From the IMG/VR virus record IMGVR_UViG_3300043444_000128, positions 1-32,635 of that record: DNA of 32,635 nucleotides; one strand, 5' to 3'. The notes beneath the pieces are model-generated. The model searched no databases. It saw nothing but the letters and a program-made list of their open reading frames with translations, and had not been told where the DNA came from. The DNA comes from a virus. Shown here piece by piece: positions 21,317 through 28,856 of this stretch (position 1 is the first letter of the stretch; each line of letters begins with the position of its first letter). The translations under genes and the position numbers were made by a program.

Positions 21317-21871
21317 TTCAATTACGTATCTTTTCATCAATTTATATTTGCCTTTGCAAGTTCTAACGTTAGATGCTTTACAATTTAATGCCTTTGCACA
21401 TTCTTTAGAATTAATATAATATGTGACTTTTCCTGTTAATGTATCTGTTACTTTTAATTGAACTTTGCTTTGAGCAATGGATTGTGTTTTTCTCCATTCA
21501 TCAGTACACAAAGCACCACCTAAATTTGGATTTGGTTTAGATGCTAAAGATTTTTTTATTTTAGATATGATCTCGGCTTTGTTTGGATGATTAGATATTG
21601 TATCTCCTCCAATACCACCGGTTGTAATATTGGTTAATGTTCCGCCATTTTTATATATGCCTATTCTAACAATCCAATACTTTTCTAAACGCAAAGATTC
21701 CTGCTCAGATAAATTGCTTTCTATTATTACAGGATCAAAACCATATTTATTTACGACTTTATTCCAAAAGTCATTCCTATATTTTTTTGATTTTAATCTA
21801 TTGTCTGATCCTTTACCAATGTAAAAAGGTATTCCGGATTCTGGGTGTAAGTGGGCGTAAACGTAAAACAT
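21314..21871 (-). CDS. GIY-YIG homing endonuclease (185 aa)
   Basis: The catalytic domain occupies residues 1-90: YVY (3-5) and FYIGKG (16-21) give the two hallmark strands, followed by Arg25, a helix with SEQESLRLEKYWI (55-67, the metal-binding Glu region) and LTNITTGGIGG (79-89). The C-terminal part has a modular DNA-binding pattern: KSLASKPNPN, a TDEWRKTQSIAQ segment and a NUMOD/IENR-like unit KECAKALNCKASNVRTCKG (157-175). The ATG directly abuts the endolysin stop with no gap. The gene lies between two versions of the endolysin 3' end, as expected for a mobile element that inserted there. Confidence 0.88.
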   Translation of the reverse strand: MFYVYAHLHPESGIPFYIGKGSDNRLKSKKYRNDFWNKVVNKYGFDPVIIESNLSEQESLRLEKYWIVRIGIYKNGGTLTNITTGGIGGDTISNHPNKAEIISKIKKSLASKPNPNLGGALCTDEWRKTQSIAQSKVQLKVTDTLTGKVTYYINSKECAKALNCKASNVRTCKGKYKLMKRYVIE

Positions 21872-22450
21872 CTAAAACTCGTCAATCAAGCAGTAAGATA
21901 CGAATTTTTCTTGTTTTAATAACTTAATCATTGCCTTATAATTTTCCACATTATTGACAACTTGACATCCAGCAGAAAACCAACCAATGCTGCTGCTTGT
22001 AACTTTCCTACTCAGATCATAGGTGTTAGGGTGAAAATTAATCCCAAAATAACCCGACTGTAAAGCTCCTTGTTCTTCTGACTTTGAATCTCGGTCTGTA
22101 TCTCTATAAACTTGCACTTTGTTTCCGAGCTGTAACAAGGCTTCAACCTTTCCGTTATGTTTACCATACTTCCAAACGTTATAATACCACTGATTAGCTT
22201 TTAATACTGCTGCTCCGTCTTTATTTACCTTTTCAAATTGTTTCAGCGTAGGGGTACCGGGATTAGTTGTGGCTGAAGTAACCAATACAAACTCTTCTCC
22301 TTTAAATAAATAGATCTTATCATCAAACGTATTTGGGATATCATCCAAAGATCTTACGCCTAATAACCAATATCCCGCAGGAATGTTCTTAAAACTATCC
22401 AGCTCTTTAACTCTTGCAAGCAACTGCTTGTCTGTATATTGTCTAACCAT
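21872..22450 (-). CDS. Endolysin candidate, YkuD-like fold
   Basis: The 192-aa protein has a C-terminal catalytic pattern FGINFHPNTYDL (135-146, His140) followed by SIGWFSAGCQV (154-164, Ser159, Gly161, Cys162), which resembles the H...S/T-x-G-C signature of L,D-transpeptidase (YkuD) folds. Proteins of this type lie in lysis cassettes of Bacteroidota phages and probably cut or remodel peptidoglycan cross-links. No signal peptide is seen, so export would need the holin. It follows the spanin gene (8-bp overlap). Its last 11 codons (182-192) have a diverged duplicate at 21281-21316, beyond the GIY-YIG gene, so the current C-terminus may be donor-derived. Confidence 0.72.
   Translation of the reverse strand: MVRQYTDKQLLARVKELDSFKNIPAGYWLLGVRSLDDIPNTFDDKIYLFKGEEFVLVTSATTNPGTPTLKQFEKVNKDGAAVLKANQWYYNVWKYGKHNGKVEALLQLGNKVQVYRDTDRDSKSEEQGALQSGYFGINFHPNTYDLSRKVTSSSIGWFSAGCQVVNNVENYKAMIKLLKQEKFVSYCLIDEF
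21874..21909 (-). repeat. Active endolysin 3' end, copy of 21281-21316
   Basis: This segment encodes KFVSYCLIDEF at the end of the endolysin. It matches the orphan copy beyond the GIY-YIG gene at 27 of 36 bases. Together the two copies bracket the endonuclease gene. Confidence 0.85.
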
Positions 22451-22931
22451 TGATTAATAAATAACGTCTAACTGCACGAACTACAAAAAACAAGCCAATA
22501 AGCAACAAACTAAAGAAGATCCAGCGCATAGCATCAGCAAAAGTATTCTTGTTTTCACTCCTTACTTGCTTTAAATCAGTTTTAAGCGTTGTTTTCTTTG
22601 TTTTAAGCGCATATTTAAGCGAATCTGAGTAGATAGTTCGAATATGTTCTAAACTATCGTTAAAACGCTTTAAATCGAATCTTTGTATTATACGTGTTTT
22701 TGGAACGTACTGCTTCTGGATCTGAATAATTGTATCTTTCTGAGTAATGTACTTTTCCCAAACTATCGAATCACGAACAATAACCGGAAATGAATCAACC
22801 GTATTAATACGTATTGTATCGTATACTGGTGGCTTGTAACCTTTCTTGATCGCTTTATTTAGGTGATAGTTCATTGAGCAACCTGTCGCAAGAATAGTAG
22901 ATATTAGCGACAAAATAAAGATCCTTTTCAT
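22443..22931 (-). CDS. Unimolecular spanin candidate (lipoprotein plus C-terminal TM)
   Basis: The N-terminus is a lipoprotein signal peptide with lipobox LATGC (14-18), so Cys18 would be lipidated. The middle (about 30-130) is periplasmic, with many short strands and then a helix. A C-terminal transmembrane segment (WIFFSLLLIGLFFVVRAV, 137-154) ends with a basic tail. A protein anchored in the outer membrane by lipid and in the inner membrane by a TM is the plan of u-spanins such as T1 gp11, which fuse the two membranes at the last step of lysis. It sits between the holin-like and endolysin genes. An inner-membrane lipoprotein is an alternative. Confidence 0.65.
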   Translation of the reverse strand: MKRIFILSLISTILATGCSMNYHLNKAIKKGYKPPVYDTIRINTVDSFPVIVRDSIVWEKYITQKDTIIQIQKQYVPKTRIIQRFDLKRFNDSLEHIRTIYSDSLKYALKTKKTTLKTDLKQVRSENKNTFADAMRWIFFSLLLIGLFFVVRAVRRYLLING

Positions 22932-23143
22932 TCCTTAATAGTTTTGTTCCATACTGTTAATCCAATCGCAGTAGCTGAATAAGTAAGCAGGCCTACAAAA
23001 ACAAACTCGTGTACTTCAAACGGTCTGAAAAGCGGAATTAAAGCATAAGCAACCGATAGCCAAAAAGACGTAAAGGCACTTAAGCGTTTAATAGACCACT
23101 TGCCATTAGGCTTGAGTGTTTCTGCGATTAGTTTTTTTATCAT
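22928..23143 (-). CDS. Holin-like two-TM protein (71 aa)
   Basis: The start at 23143 (MIKKLIAETLKPNGKWSIKR) is preferred; an ATG at 23158 would add five residues. Two hydrophobic segments (LSAFTSFWLSVAYALIPLF and FVFVGLLTYSATAIGLTVW) separated by a short charged turn, on a protein of about 70 aa, fit a small class II-type holin. The gene lies in the lysis cassette before the spanin (ATGA) and overlaps the preceding gene by 38 bp. Holin function is inferred from topology and neighbours. Confidence 0.65.
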   Translation of the reverse strand: MIKKLIAETLKPNGKWSIKRLSAFTSFWLSVAYALIPLFRPFEVHEFVFVGLLTYSATAIGLTVWNKTIKE

Positions 23144-23333
23144 TAGGTAAGATTGCAAATAAGCGTTCTGGAATGTTTATTCGTGTATTTGTAGCTTGTC
23201 TGAAGCTCTGTTCTTTATAGCAGTCATACAAAGCAGTTTCAACCTTATTCAATCGGTTGTCAGTGTGCCACAACCATAAGGCAAGCACTCCTGTTACTCC
23301 GTACTTTTTAACGATGGTTACAAATTCGGTCAT
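23106..23333 (-). CDS. Small membrane protein of the lysis region (75 aa)
   Basis: One short hydrophobic segment (YGVTGVLALWLWHT, about 11-24) is followed by a helical DNRLNKVETALYDCYKEQS region and a basic tail. This resembles one-TM phage proteins near holins, sometimes called holin-like or pinholin/antiholin candidates. ATGA overlap with the 116-aa gene; its 3' end overlaps the holin-like gene. An antiholin or accessory role is possible. Confidence 0.55.
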   Translation of the reverse strand: MTEFVTIVKKYGVTGVLALWLWHTDNRLNKVETALYDCYKEQSFRQATNTRINIPERLFAILPNDKKTNRRNTQA

Positions 23334-23680
23334 TGTTCAGTTAAAATTTGCGGTTCGTAAGGAAACTCTTCTTTAACACTATGACCAGCGAATGCGTGCT
23401 TTGGGTTCTTTGGTTCGACAAGGTTTGACCCGAAGTCATAGGTGTTGTCCGACATTACATCGTAATGATATCCGTCTGCGTAGATAGGTTCGGTAATTAC
23501 TTCCATTCCTTCCATTACGGGAGGGGTTAACATAATAAGTCCTATCTCAACAACTGCTTGTACTCCGCTTCCGTATGCTTCGTGTTTTTCTCCGTTGAAC
23601 TCTACCTCTACAAGAATGCCTTTTGCTTTCAAGTCTGCGAGTGCTTGTTCCTTGTCTGTGTATGTTAGCTTGTAAATCAT
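23330..23680 (-). CDS. Protein following the tail fibre (116 aa)
   Basis: The start at 23680 (MIYKLTYTDKEQALADLKAK) forms ATGA with the stop of the fibre gene; a longer upstream frame reads through the fibre's end and is rejected. The protein has an alpha-beta start and a C-terminal segment YADGYHYDVMSDNTYDFGSN with PKNPKHAFAG. The position directly behind the fibre suggests a fibre-associated protein or chaperone; no family was recognised. Confidence 0.6.
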   Translation of the reverse strand: MIYKLTYTDKEQALADLKAKGILVEVEFNGEKHEAYGSGVQAVVEIGLIMLTPPVMEGMEVITEPIYADGYHYDVMSDNTYDFGSNLVEPKNPKHAFAGHSVKEEFPYEPQILTEQ

Positions 23681-25293
23681 ATGCTTGTGAGTTGTGCGAG
23701 TTGAGTGTTTGTTAAGCGAGTTTTCCAAAGGGCGGCAGCGTTGTATTCGTTACTTGGGGTGTATGTAGAACTGAAGTAACCTAAACAAAAGTCATCAGTT
23801 GCTGGAACGTTTCCACTTGTATCTGTTGCAATTTGAACCCCATCTACATACAAGACAAAGTCATTTTGCTTATATGCGTATGCGAGTTTATGATGCCCAT
23901 TTGTAGCACCTCCATAGTACAAATAACTTTGTTGAACCCCTCCTAAATATGTTTGAACTTGAATTCCTCCACTTGCTAAAATTTGAGCGTAAACTTCATT
24001 TGTCCAAGCAGTATTTCTAAAGCTAAATAAAATAGGGTTTGGTTGTCCATTAAAATTATCATAGTTAAAGTCAACAAAACAAGTCCCCTCTGTTTGTCCT
24101 ATAAGCGAACTAATACCAGTCTTTGAAATAACATCTGCGTTGCGTGTTACACTTGCAGAGGTTGTAGGTATGTATGAAGTAGCGTAGCTTCCGAGTTCGA
24201 GTTGAACACCCCAAACGAGTAGGTCTGCACTTGCAGAAGTTCCTGCTAAATTAACCCAAGTAATTAGGTTGAAACCTGCTGAAGTATCTGCAGCTGTAAA
24301 AGTGTGAGTATATCTTACCCACTCATTAGTAAATGTTACAGGGTTTTGGTAACTTCCGTTAATAGTTGTATAAAGCGTTGGCGTTCCCGTTACTGCCTTA
24401 CCCCAAAACGAAAGAGTATAAGTTTGACCAATAGTTGTGGTTTTCCTTTGGCGTGTTTCAACATATGTTGTACCTCTTGTGATTTGTAATCTGTCTGCAG
24501 TTTGATTTCCGTCAGGTGCAATTCCATAATTAGCTGACACGACCACACTTGAACCAGCACCACCTACAGTACTATAAGCTGCATTATTTAATTGCTCGCT
24601 AAAAAGGTTTAGATTAGTCCTCTGCGGTTCTACAAGTAAACTTGGACAAGTTCCGTTTGAGTAGTCAAGTCTTGGGATGTTAAGTCTTGTTTCCGTTTTT
24701 TGGTAGTCTTTAGCGGTTGAGCCTTCGACTATTTGCGCGCCCCATATTGCAAATGTCCCTACTTGGTTGTAGATAATCCATTGTAAAGGTTGAAGCGAAG
24801 TAGTGGTATTAAACGTCCTTGTGATAGTATGTCTGTACCAACCGCCACCTACGTCTGTAATTGTTGAGGTATCTGTACCCGTTGCAGTTCCCCCACCAAA
24901 AATCAAGAAATTAGATATGTTCGTTTTTGCGTAAACAGACAAAGTAACTGATTGACCACTAACCGCAGGAAATAAAGTGAGTTGCTGAAGCAAGTAACCT
25001 AAACTTGATATGGTTACAGAGTCAGCGGTTAAAGTTCCATTAGGAGCGATAGTTGTGTTTGCTGAAATTGTAGCACCTGATTTTGCCCACGCTGCGTTGT
25101 CGAACTGCTCGGAATAAGTGACAAGGTTGTAAGGCACTAACTCCACCAAGCCAGCAGAGTTTACTCGTGTTGCGGTGGTCGCTCGTGTTACTGACAAGTC
25201 GCCACTTCCGTCCGACGGAATAACGGAATATAATTTGCCCTCCTTATATCCGTTTGGCGTTACAATTAAAGAGGCAGTATCTAATAGGCTCAT
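23677..25293 (-). CDS. Receptor-binding / tail fibre protein with lectin-like domains (538 aa)
   Basis: The start at 25293 (MSLLDTASLIVTPNGYKEGK) overlaps the upstream stop as ATGA. The N-terminal part contains SVTRATTATRVNSAGLVELV, a segment typical of phage fibre/adhesin proteins. Two carbohydrate-binding-module-like repeats follow (starting YNLVTYSEQFDNAAWAKSGA and LNLFSEQLNNAAYSTVGGAG, about 55-210 and 225-380), each ending in an ELGSYATSYIPT- or EGSTAKDYQKT-like segment. The C-terminus (about 400-538) resembles a concanavalin A/LamG-like lectin domain (DFVLYVDGVQIATDTSG). It probably binds host surface glycans. Confidence 0.75.
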   Translation of the reverse strand: MSLLDTASLIVTPNGYKEGKLYSVIPSDGSGDLSVTRATTATRVNSAGLVELVPYNLVTYSEQFDNAAWAKSGATISANTTIAPNGTLTADSVTISSLGYLLQQLTLFPAVSGQSVTLSVYAKTNISNFLIFGGGTATGTDTSTITDVGGGWYRHTITRTFNTTTSLQPLQWIIYNQVGTFAIWGAQIVEGSTAKDYQKTETRLNIPRLDYSNGTCPSLLVEPQRTNLNLFSEQLNNAAYSTVGGAGSSVVVSANYGIAPDGNQTADRLQITRGTTYVETRQRKTTTIGQTYTLSFWGKAVTGTPTLYTTINGSYQNPVTFTNEWVRYTHTFTAADTSAGFNLITWVNLAGTSASADLLVWGVQLELGSYATSYIPTTSASVTRNADVISKTGISSLIGQTEGTCFVDFNYDNFNGQPNPILFSFRNTAWTNEVYAQILASGGIQVQTYLGGVQQSYLYYGGATNGHHKLAYAYKQNDFVLYVDGVQIATDTSGNVPATDDFCLGYFSSTYTPSNEYNAAALWKTRLTNTQLAQLTSI

Positions 25294-25493
25294 ATTTGAG
25301 AAAGGTTTAAAATGGTTAAAGACATACAAAAAGACGATTCCAATACTCCACCCTCTGAGGCTACTCTTAACTCAAGTTCAAAAGGTGCATTAAAGGTTGT
25401 AGTAGCGTAATCATACGTAGAATCTGCGGTGTTAATTTGGTCTCCCCACCACGTTGATTCGTAGATCTTTCCCCAACTGATATTATTTGACAT
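25290..25493 (-). CDS. Small virion-associated protein (67 aa)
   Basis: The product begins MSNNISWGKIYESTWWGDQI. The 'SWGKIY' start is one I associate with small proteins near the connector and fibre genes of Bacteroidota phages. It is beta-rich, with no catalytic motif. It overlaps the 33-aa ORF by 11 bp upstream and is ATGA-coupled to the fibre gene. Confidence 0.6.
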   Translation of the reverse strand: MSNNISWGKIYESTWWGDQINTADSTYDYATTTFNAPFELELRVASEGGVLESSFCMSLTILNLSQI

Positions 25494-25584
25494 TTTCTTT
25501 TGCTATTTTTTGTAAATAAACCTGCAACTTTTCTACGTTTTCTTTTTTCGGTTTGTAGCTGCCTAACTTTATTCGTTTTTTCAT
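25483..25584 (-). CDS. Basic micro-protein (33 aa)
   Basis: The frame is MKKRIKLGSYKPKKENVEKL followed by QVYLQKIAKENVK. The ATG overlaps the TGA of the connector-like gene (ATGA) and the stop overlaps the next gene start, so it fills an otherwise unexplained 87-bp gap. It is strongly basic. Tight coupling on both sides supports translation. Confidence 0.5.
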   Translation of the reverse strand: MKKRIKLGSYKPKKENVEKLQVYLQKIAKENVK

Positions 25585-26081
25585 ATGTACCAAGAAGTGT
25601 AATTATTCATTCGATCCGGATACATATCATCATTTGAATTTGTATTGTACTCCGGAAACAAGTAATTATTGAAACACATATAATTAATGAAACGCTCCGT
25701 GTAATGCTGAGCAATAGATCTTTCTTTTTCTGTTAAATAATCAATCTCGTTCTTTTCTGCATTGGTTGCGTTTTCTGATCCGTGTTTATATACGCCTTTG
25801 TTAGCGATGGTATAAGCCGCAAAAGGCAAGTATTCAAACATTGCCCAGTGGATCAACATTGGCTTAACGTATGTTGTAACTAAATTTAGGTAATTACCGG
25901 AAAGCGTGCCAGCAATAATATCTGCTTCAATCTTCTCGAGTAACTTGGTACCTAAATAGTTTTGTATGTGAATATCTTGAGCAATCTTAATGAATTGCAC
26001 AAATTTGTCTACGTCTACATTTCCGTTTGTAGCGGTAAACTTTACCAGATCAGCGTCTGTTATTAATAGTGCTTGTGCCAT
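25581..26081 (-). CDS. Head-tail connector-like protein (166 aa)
   Basis: The sequence starts MAQALLITDADLVKFTATNG and is mainly helical (IAQDIHIQNYLGTKLLEKIE, then KPMLIHWAMFEYLPFAAYTI), matching a family of about 170-aa proteins that follow the portal gene in Bacteroidota phages (DUF6712, from memory) and resemble head-tail adaptors. It shares one base region with the portal stop (stop/start overlap at 26081). Adaptor function is inferred from helical makeup and position. Confidence 0.6.
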   Translation of the reverse strand: MAQALLITDADLVKFTATNGNVDVDKFVQFIKIAQDIHIQNYLGTKLLEKIEADIIAGTLSGNYLNLVTTYVKPMLIHWAMFEYLPFAAYTIANKGVYKHGSENATNAEKNEIDYLTEKERSIAQHYTERFINYMCFNNYLFPEYNTNSNDDMYPDRMNNYTSWYI

Positions 26082-27877
26082 TATCTTGTAATTGTGCGTT
26101 TAGGTTGAGGATTGCTTGGTAAAAATCCGTAATTAGGCATATCAACAGGTCGCTTAGAAACAAGCTCATTGTTTGTAACTACGTAACCACGAGCAGCGGC
26201 CTTACTTACTGCAATTTGTCTGATTTTAGGATCATTAATATTGATTGCCTTACCTTCAATAGCAGCATAAACCTGTTTGTTCCATCTGTGGTGGCAGTTA
26301 CCTCCGCCTTTGTACAACCAAATGTCATACGTTGCAGCTCCTTCTGGGCCCCAACCTGCATTAACCGCTTGTCCGGACATTTTCTGGATATCTTCTTTGC
26401 GGTAAACTTTACCGGCTGCCATCATTTTTTGACAAAATTCTCTTGAATTACTGCTTAAAGAACCAGCGTAAACATAACGAGTAATAAATTTAACGCCATC
26501 AATTACCTTATCTTGATTGCTTCGGATATTAGGGCGGCTATCTCCAGTGCTTACTAATTCAATCAGCTTGCTAAATAAGCTTTGTTTAGGCTCATTAGAA
26601 AGCATTTCGTTCTCTTGATCATCTGTATCATAGTCAACTTCTTTTTCGTCTATTAGAAGCCAATTATCAGCAGGCATTTCTCCTAAAGCAATAAGCGGTT
26701 CTGCAATCGCATCTAATCCGCAATCGTGTTTGCTTAACTCGGTACCTGTTTCTTCTTGTACTTGTTCTTCTGTAATTGCGTTTTCGAGATCCGTAAATTC
26801 TAAAGGTTGTAAAGTTTTGAAGAAAAGACGAACTGAAAGGCCATTAAAGTGCAACACTTGCTCAAAAGCAGCAATTATTTCATCTTGGATAGGCCTAATA
26901 ACCATATTGTCAAACAATACAGAAGAGTTCTTAAGCTCATCTGCATTTGAACTAAATCCATTTGTTGAAGCAACACCAAATAACAAAGGAGAAGTAACGT
27001 TATGGCCCAACATAATTTTACGCATACACTCCTCAGATAAATACTGATAATGTTCCGGAGCATCATTCAAAGGAATGGCATCAACCGTAGTTTTCATTTC
27101 AGCATTTTCGTTGTATGAAGTAACTACCTTTTTGCCTTTAGGGCCAGTAAGTTGGCTTTTAACTTTGGCATCAATGATATTCATTTGCTCCTCAGTCGGT
27201 ACTCCGTTGTTGAAGTTTACGATCATCGTTGGAGAAAAGCCATTCTGAACATCGTTGATCAGATATTCGGCTATTTCTTGCTCCATTAGGGCATAGGGTA
27301 ATGAACCTTGATAGTCTGGATACGCATAGTATTTCATACCTACCGTGTAGGGCTTTGAATAAATGATCTCAATCAATTCATTCTTACCGCCGAATCCAAA
27401 AGCTGGAATGCGTTTAGGCTCAAACTTACGTGTATCCGTCCAATCATCAGAGTAATAATAACCCTCTATTTCTCCGTCTTTGTTACATTTTTCTGATCTA
27501 AGCAAGTTGACTGGCATATGGTATGCCTTGAGTATTTTTGACTTGCTTTGGTTGTAGTGTACTTGCAATGCGAATTGTCCCAATAACTTGCGGTCCATAA
27601 CGATTTTACGGATGCAATCATCGTGAAACAAGGCTTTGACTTGTGCATATTCATTAGGTTTGCGATCTGCGTTTAAAACGCCTAAACCACGACCATAAAT
27701 CAAACGTGTTACGTTGTTTATAATTGCGGCATTGGTTGTACTGTGATTATAGCGGTCAATTAAGAACTGGAAGTAATTGTTTTCACCTCCAAATTCAACC
27801 CAATTATCTCGTTTGCTTTCCGTTATAATAGGTGGCTCGTATTGGCTTAAATTGACAAACTGTATGTTACTGCTCAT
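26081..27877 (-). CDS. Portal protein with C-terminal extra domain (598 aa)
   Basis: The first about 420 residues are portal-like: YNHSTTNAAIINNVTRLIYG near the N-terminus, KAYHMPVNLLRSEKCNKDGE, a LPYALMEQEIAEYLINDVQN helix region and GHNVTSPLLFGVASTNGFSS, which is typical of portals. Portals form the dodecameric vertex through which DNA is packaged. Residues about 455-598 form a separate domain (SREFCQKMMAAGKVYRKEDI, then NAGWGPEGAATYDIWLYKGG, GNCHHRWN) with Cys/His-rich motifs reminiscent of minor head (Mu F-like) C-termini. It lies downstream of two terminators, far after the capsid gene. Confidence 0.8.
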   Translation of the reverse strand: MSSNIQFVNLSQYEPPIITESKRDNWVEFGGENNYFQFLIDRYNHSTTNAAIINNVTRLIYGRGLGVLNADRKPNEYAQVKALFHDDCIRKIVMDRKLLGQFALQVHYNQSKSKILKAYHMPVNLLRSEKCNKDGEIEGYYYSDDWTDTRKFEPKRIPAFGFGGKNELIEIIYSKPYTVGMKYYAYPDYQGSLPYALMEQEIAEYLINDVQNGFSPTMIVNFNNGVPTEEQMNIIDAKVKSQLTGPKGKKVVTSYNENAEMKTTVDAIPLNDAPEHYQYLSEECMRKIMLGHNVTSPLLFGVASTNGFSSNADELKNSSVLFDNMVIRPIQDEIIAAFEQVLHFNGLSVRLFFKTLQPLEFTDLENAITEEQVQEETGTELSKHDCGLDAIAEPLIALGEMPADNWLLIDEKEVDYDTDDQENEMLSNEPKQSLFSKLIELVSTGDSRPNIRSNQDKVIDGVKFITRYVYAGSLSSNSREFCQKMMAAGKVYRKEDIQKMSGQAVNAGWGPEGAATYDIWLYKGGGNCHHRWNKQVYAAIEGKAININDPKIRQIAVSKAAARGYVVTNNELVSKRPVDMPNYGFLPSNPQPKRTITR

Positions 27878-28203
27878 ATTACGATAAATTCGTTGTTAGA
27901 TACGTTAGACGTATATTGGTTGTAGTTTACACTAAAGTTAGTTAAAGGCGAATCAGTACAGTATATCTTATCTCTGTAAATGATATTAGATCCGTTTTTT
28001 AATACCAATAAATAACTGCGGCCCTCAACAAGATCAAACGTAGCAGTAATTGAATGAGTATAATCTCCGGCAACACTTGACGTAATCGAAACTGTTTCCG
28101 TTGTATTTTCAATTTCATCAATAATCTGCATAGTATTGTAACCTGTTTTGCGAGGTACAAAGCTAAACGTTTGCGCTGAGTTTGAAGTTGTAAGTACAAT
28201 CAT
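27874..28203 (-). CDS. Beta-rich virion protein (109 aa)
   Basis: I start it at the ATG at 28203 (MIVLTTSNSAQTFSFVPRKT). The longer open frame would begin with GTG inside the terminator hairpin, so it is unlikely. The protein is beta-rich with regular strand spacing (FDLVEGRSYLLVLKNGSNII) and may be a small tail, head decoration or connector protein. It is ATGA-coupled to the portal gene. Function is unknown. Confidence 0.55.
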   Translation of the reverse strand: MIVLTTSNSAQTFSFVPRKTGYNTMQIIDEIENTTETVSITSSVAGDYTHSITATFDLVEGRSYLLVLKNGSNIIYRDKIYCTDSPLTNFSVNYNQYTSNVSNNEFIVI

Positions 28204-28240
28204 ATCTTCATAACTACTTTCATTCAATTTTGTTGCAAAT

Positions 28241-28269
28241 AAAAAAGCCACCCGATTAAGAGTGGCCTT
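28241..28269 (-). terminator. Rho-independent terminator after the tail-tube gene
   Basis: On the minus strand AAGGCCAC (28269-28262), a 10-nt loop and GTGGCTTT (28251-28244) form an 8-bp stem with one G-U pair, followed by T6 (28246-28241). It follows the 180-aa gene by about 20 bp. Confidence 0.8.
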
Positions 28270-28289
28270 TCCATAGTAGTTAGTAGATC

Positions 28290-28832
28290 TTAGTTAGTGT
28301 CAATAGTTGCACCACCAAAAGCAGTTGCTAATGCAGTTTCAGAAGCAACATCAATGAAATTGGCTAAAAGCTTCTCTTGACCAACCATTGTAAAAGTGTA
28401 ACCGTTTAGGTCACCCATCGCAGTTCCGTTAACAACGTTAGCAGTAGTTACCTCTAAACCGTGCTCAAGGCCAGCGAAGAAATAAGAACCATTACGTGAA
28501 CGAACAACAACGTGAGGACGTCCGTAAGCCAAAAGCTTAGCAGTTTTATGCGTAGCAATATCTTGGTTTTTCAAAGTGAAAGTCAAAGTTTGCTCAACAA
28601 ATGTAGTTCCGTTTTCACGTGAAGAGTTAATTACTTGATCAAAAGAATTTGTACCCTTAAGTTCAAATTTGTAAAGTGTGGTAACACCGGCAACTGAATC
28701 AATTACATCAGTGTTTGTACCATCGTAAGTAATACCAGAGTAATCTCCGTAGTTAACAAAATAGATAGCATCAATACCACCTACTGCTGTCTTACATACC
28801 TCAAGTCTACCGTTAGCTAAATCGCAGCTCAT
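28290..28832 (-). CDS. Probable major tail tube protein (180 aa)
   Basis: The product begins MSCDLANGRLEVCKTAVGGI and shows the pattern FELKGTNSFDQVINSSRENG then TTFVEQTLTFTLK, which is common to abundant tail proteins of Bacteroidota siphophages. It is a compact beta protein of typical tail-tube length. It has its own strong terminators on both sides (28241-28269 and 28857-28889), as expected for an abundant virion protein. A head decoration role is the alternative. Confidence 0.65.
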   Translation of the reverse strand: MSCDLANGRLEVCKTAVGGIDAIYFVNYGDYSGITYDGTNTDVIDSVAGVTTLYKFELKGTNSFDQVINSSRENGTTFVEQTLTFTLKNQDIATHKTAKLLAYGRPHVVVRSRNGSYFFAGLEHGLEVTTANVVNGTAMGDLNGYTFTMVGQEKLLANFIDVASETALATAFGGATIDTN

Positions 28833-28856
28833 ATCTTAAAAATTTTTAAAGTTTAT

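Noticed and set aside
28204-28251. Upstream GTG start for the 109-aa virion protein
   Set aside because: It falls inside the terminator stem and T-run, and a good ATG follows at 28203.
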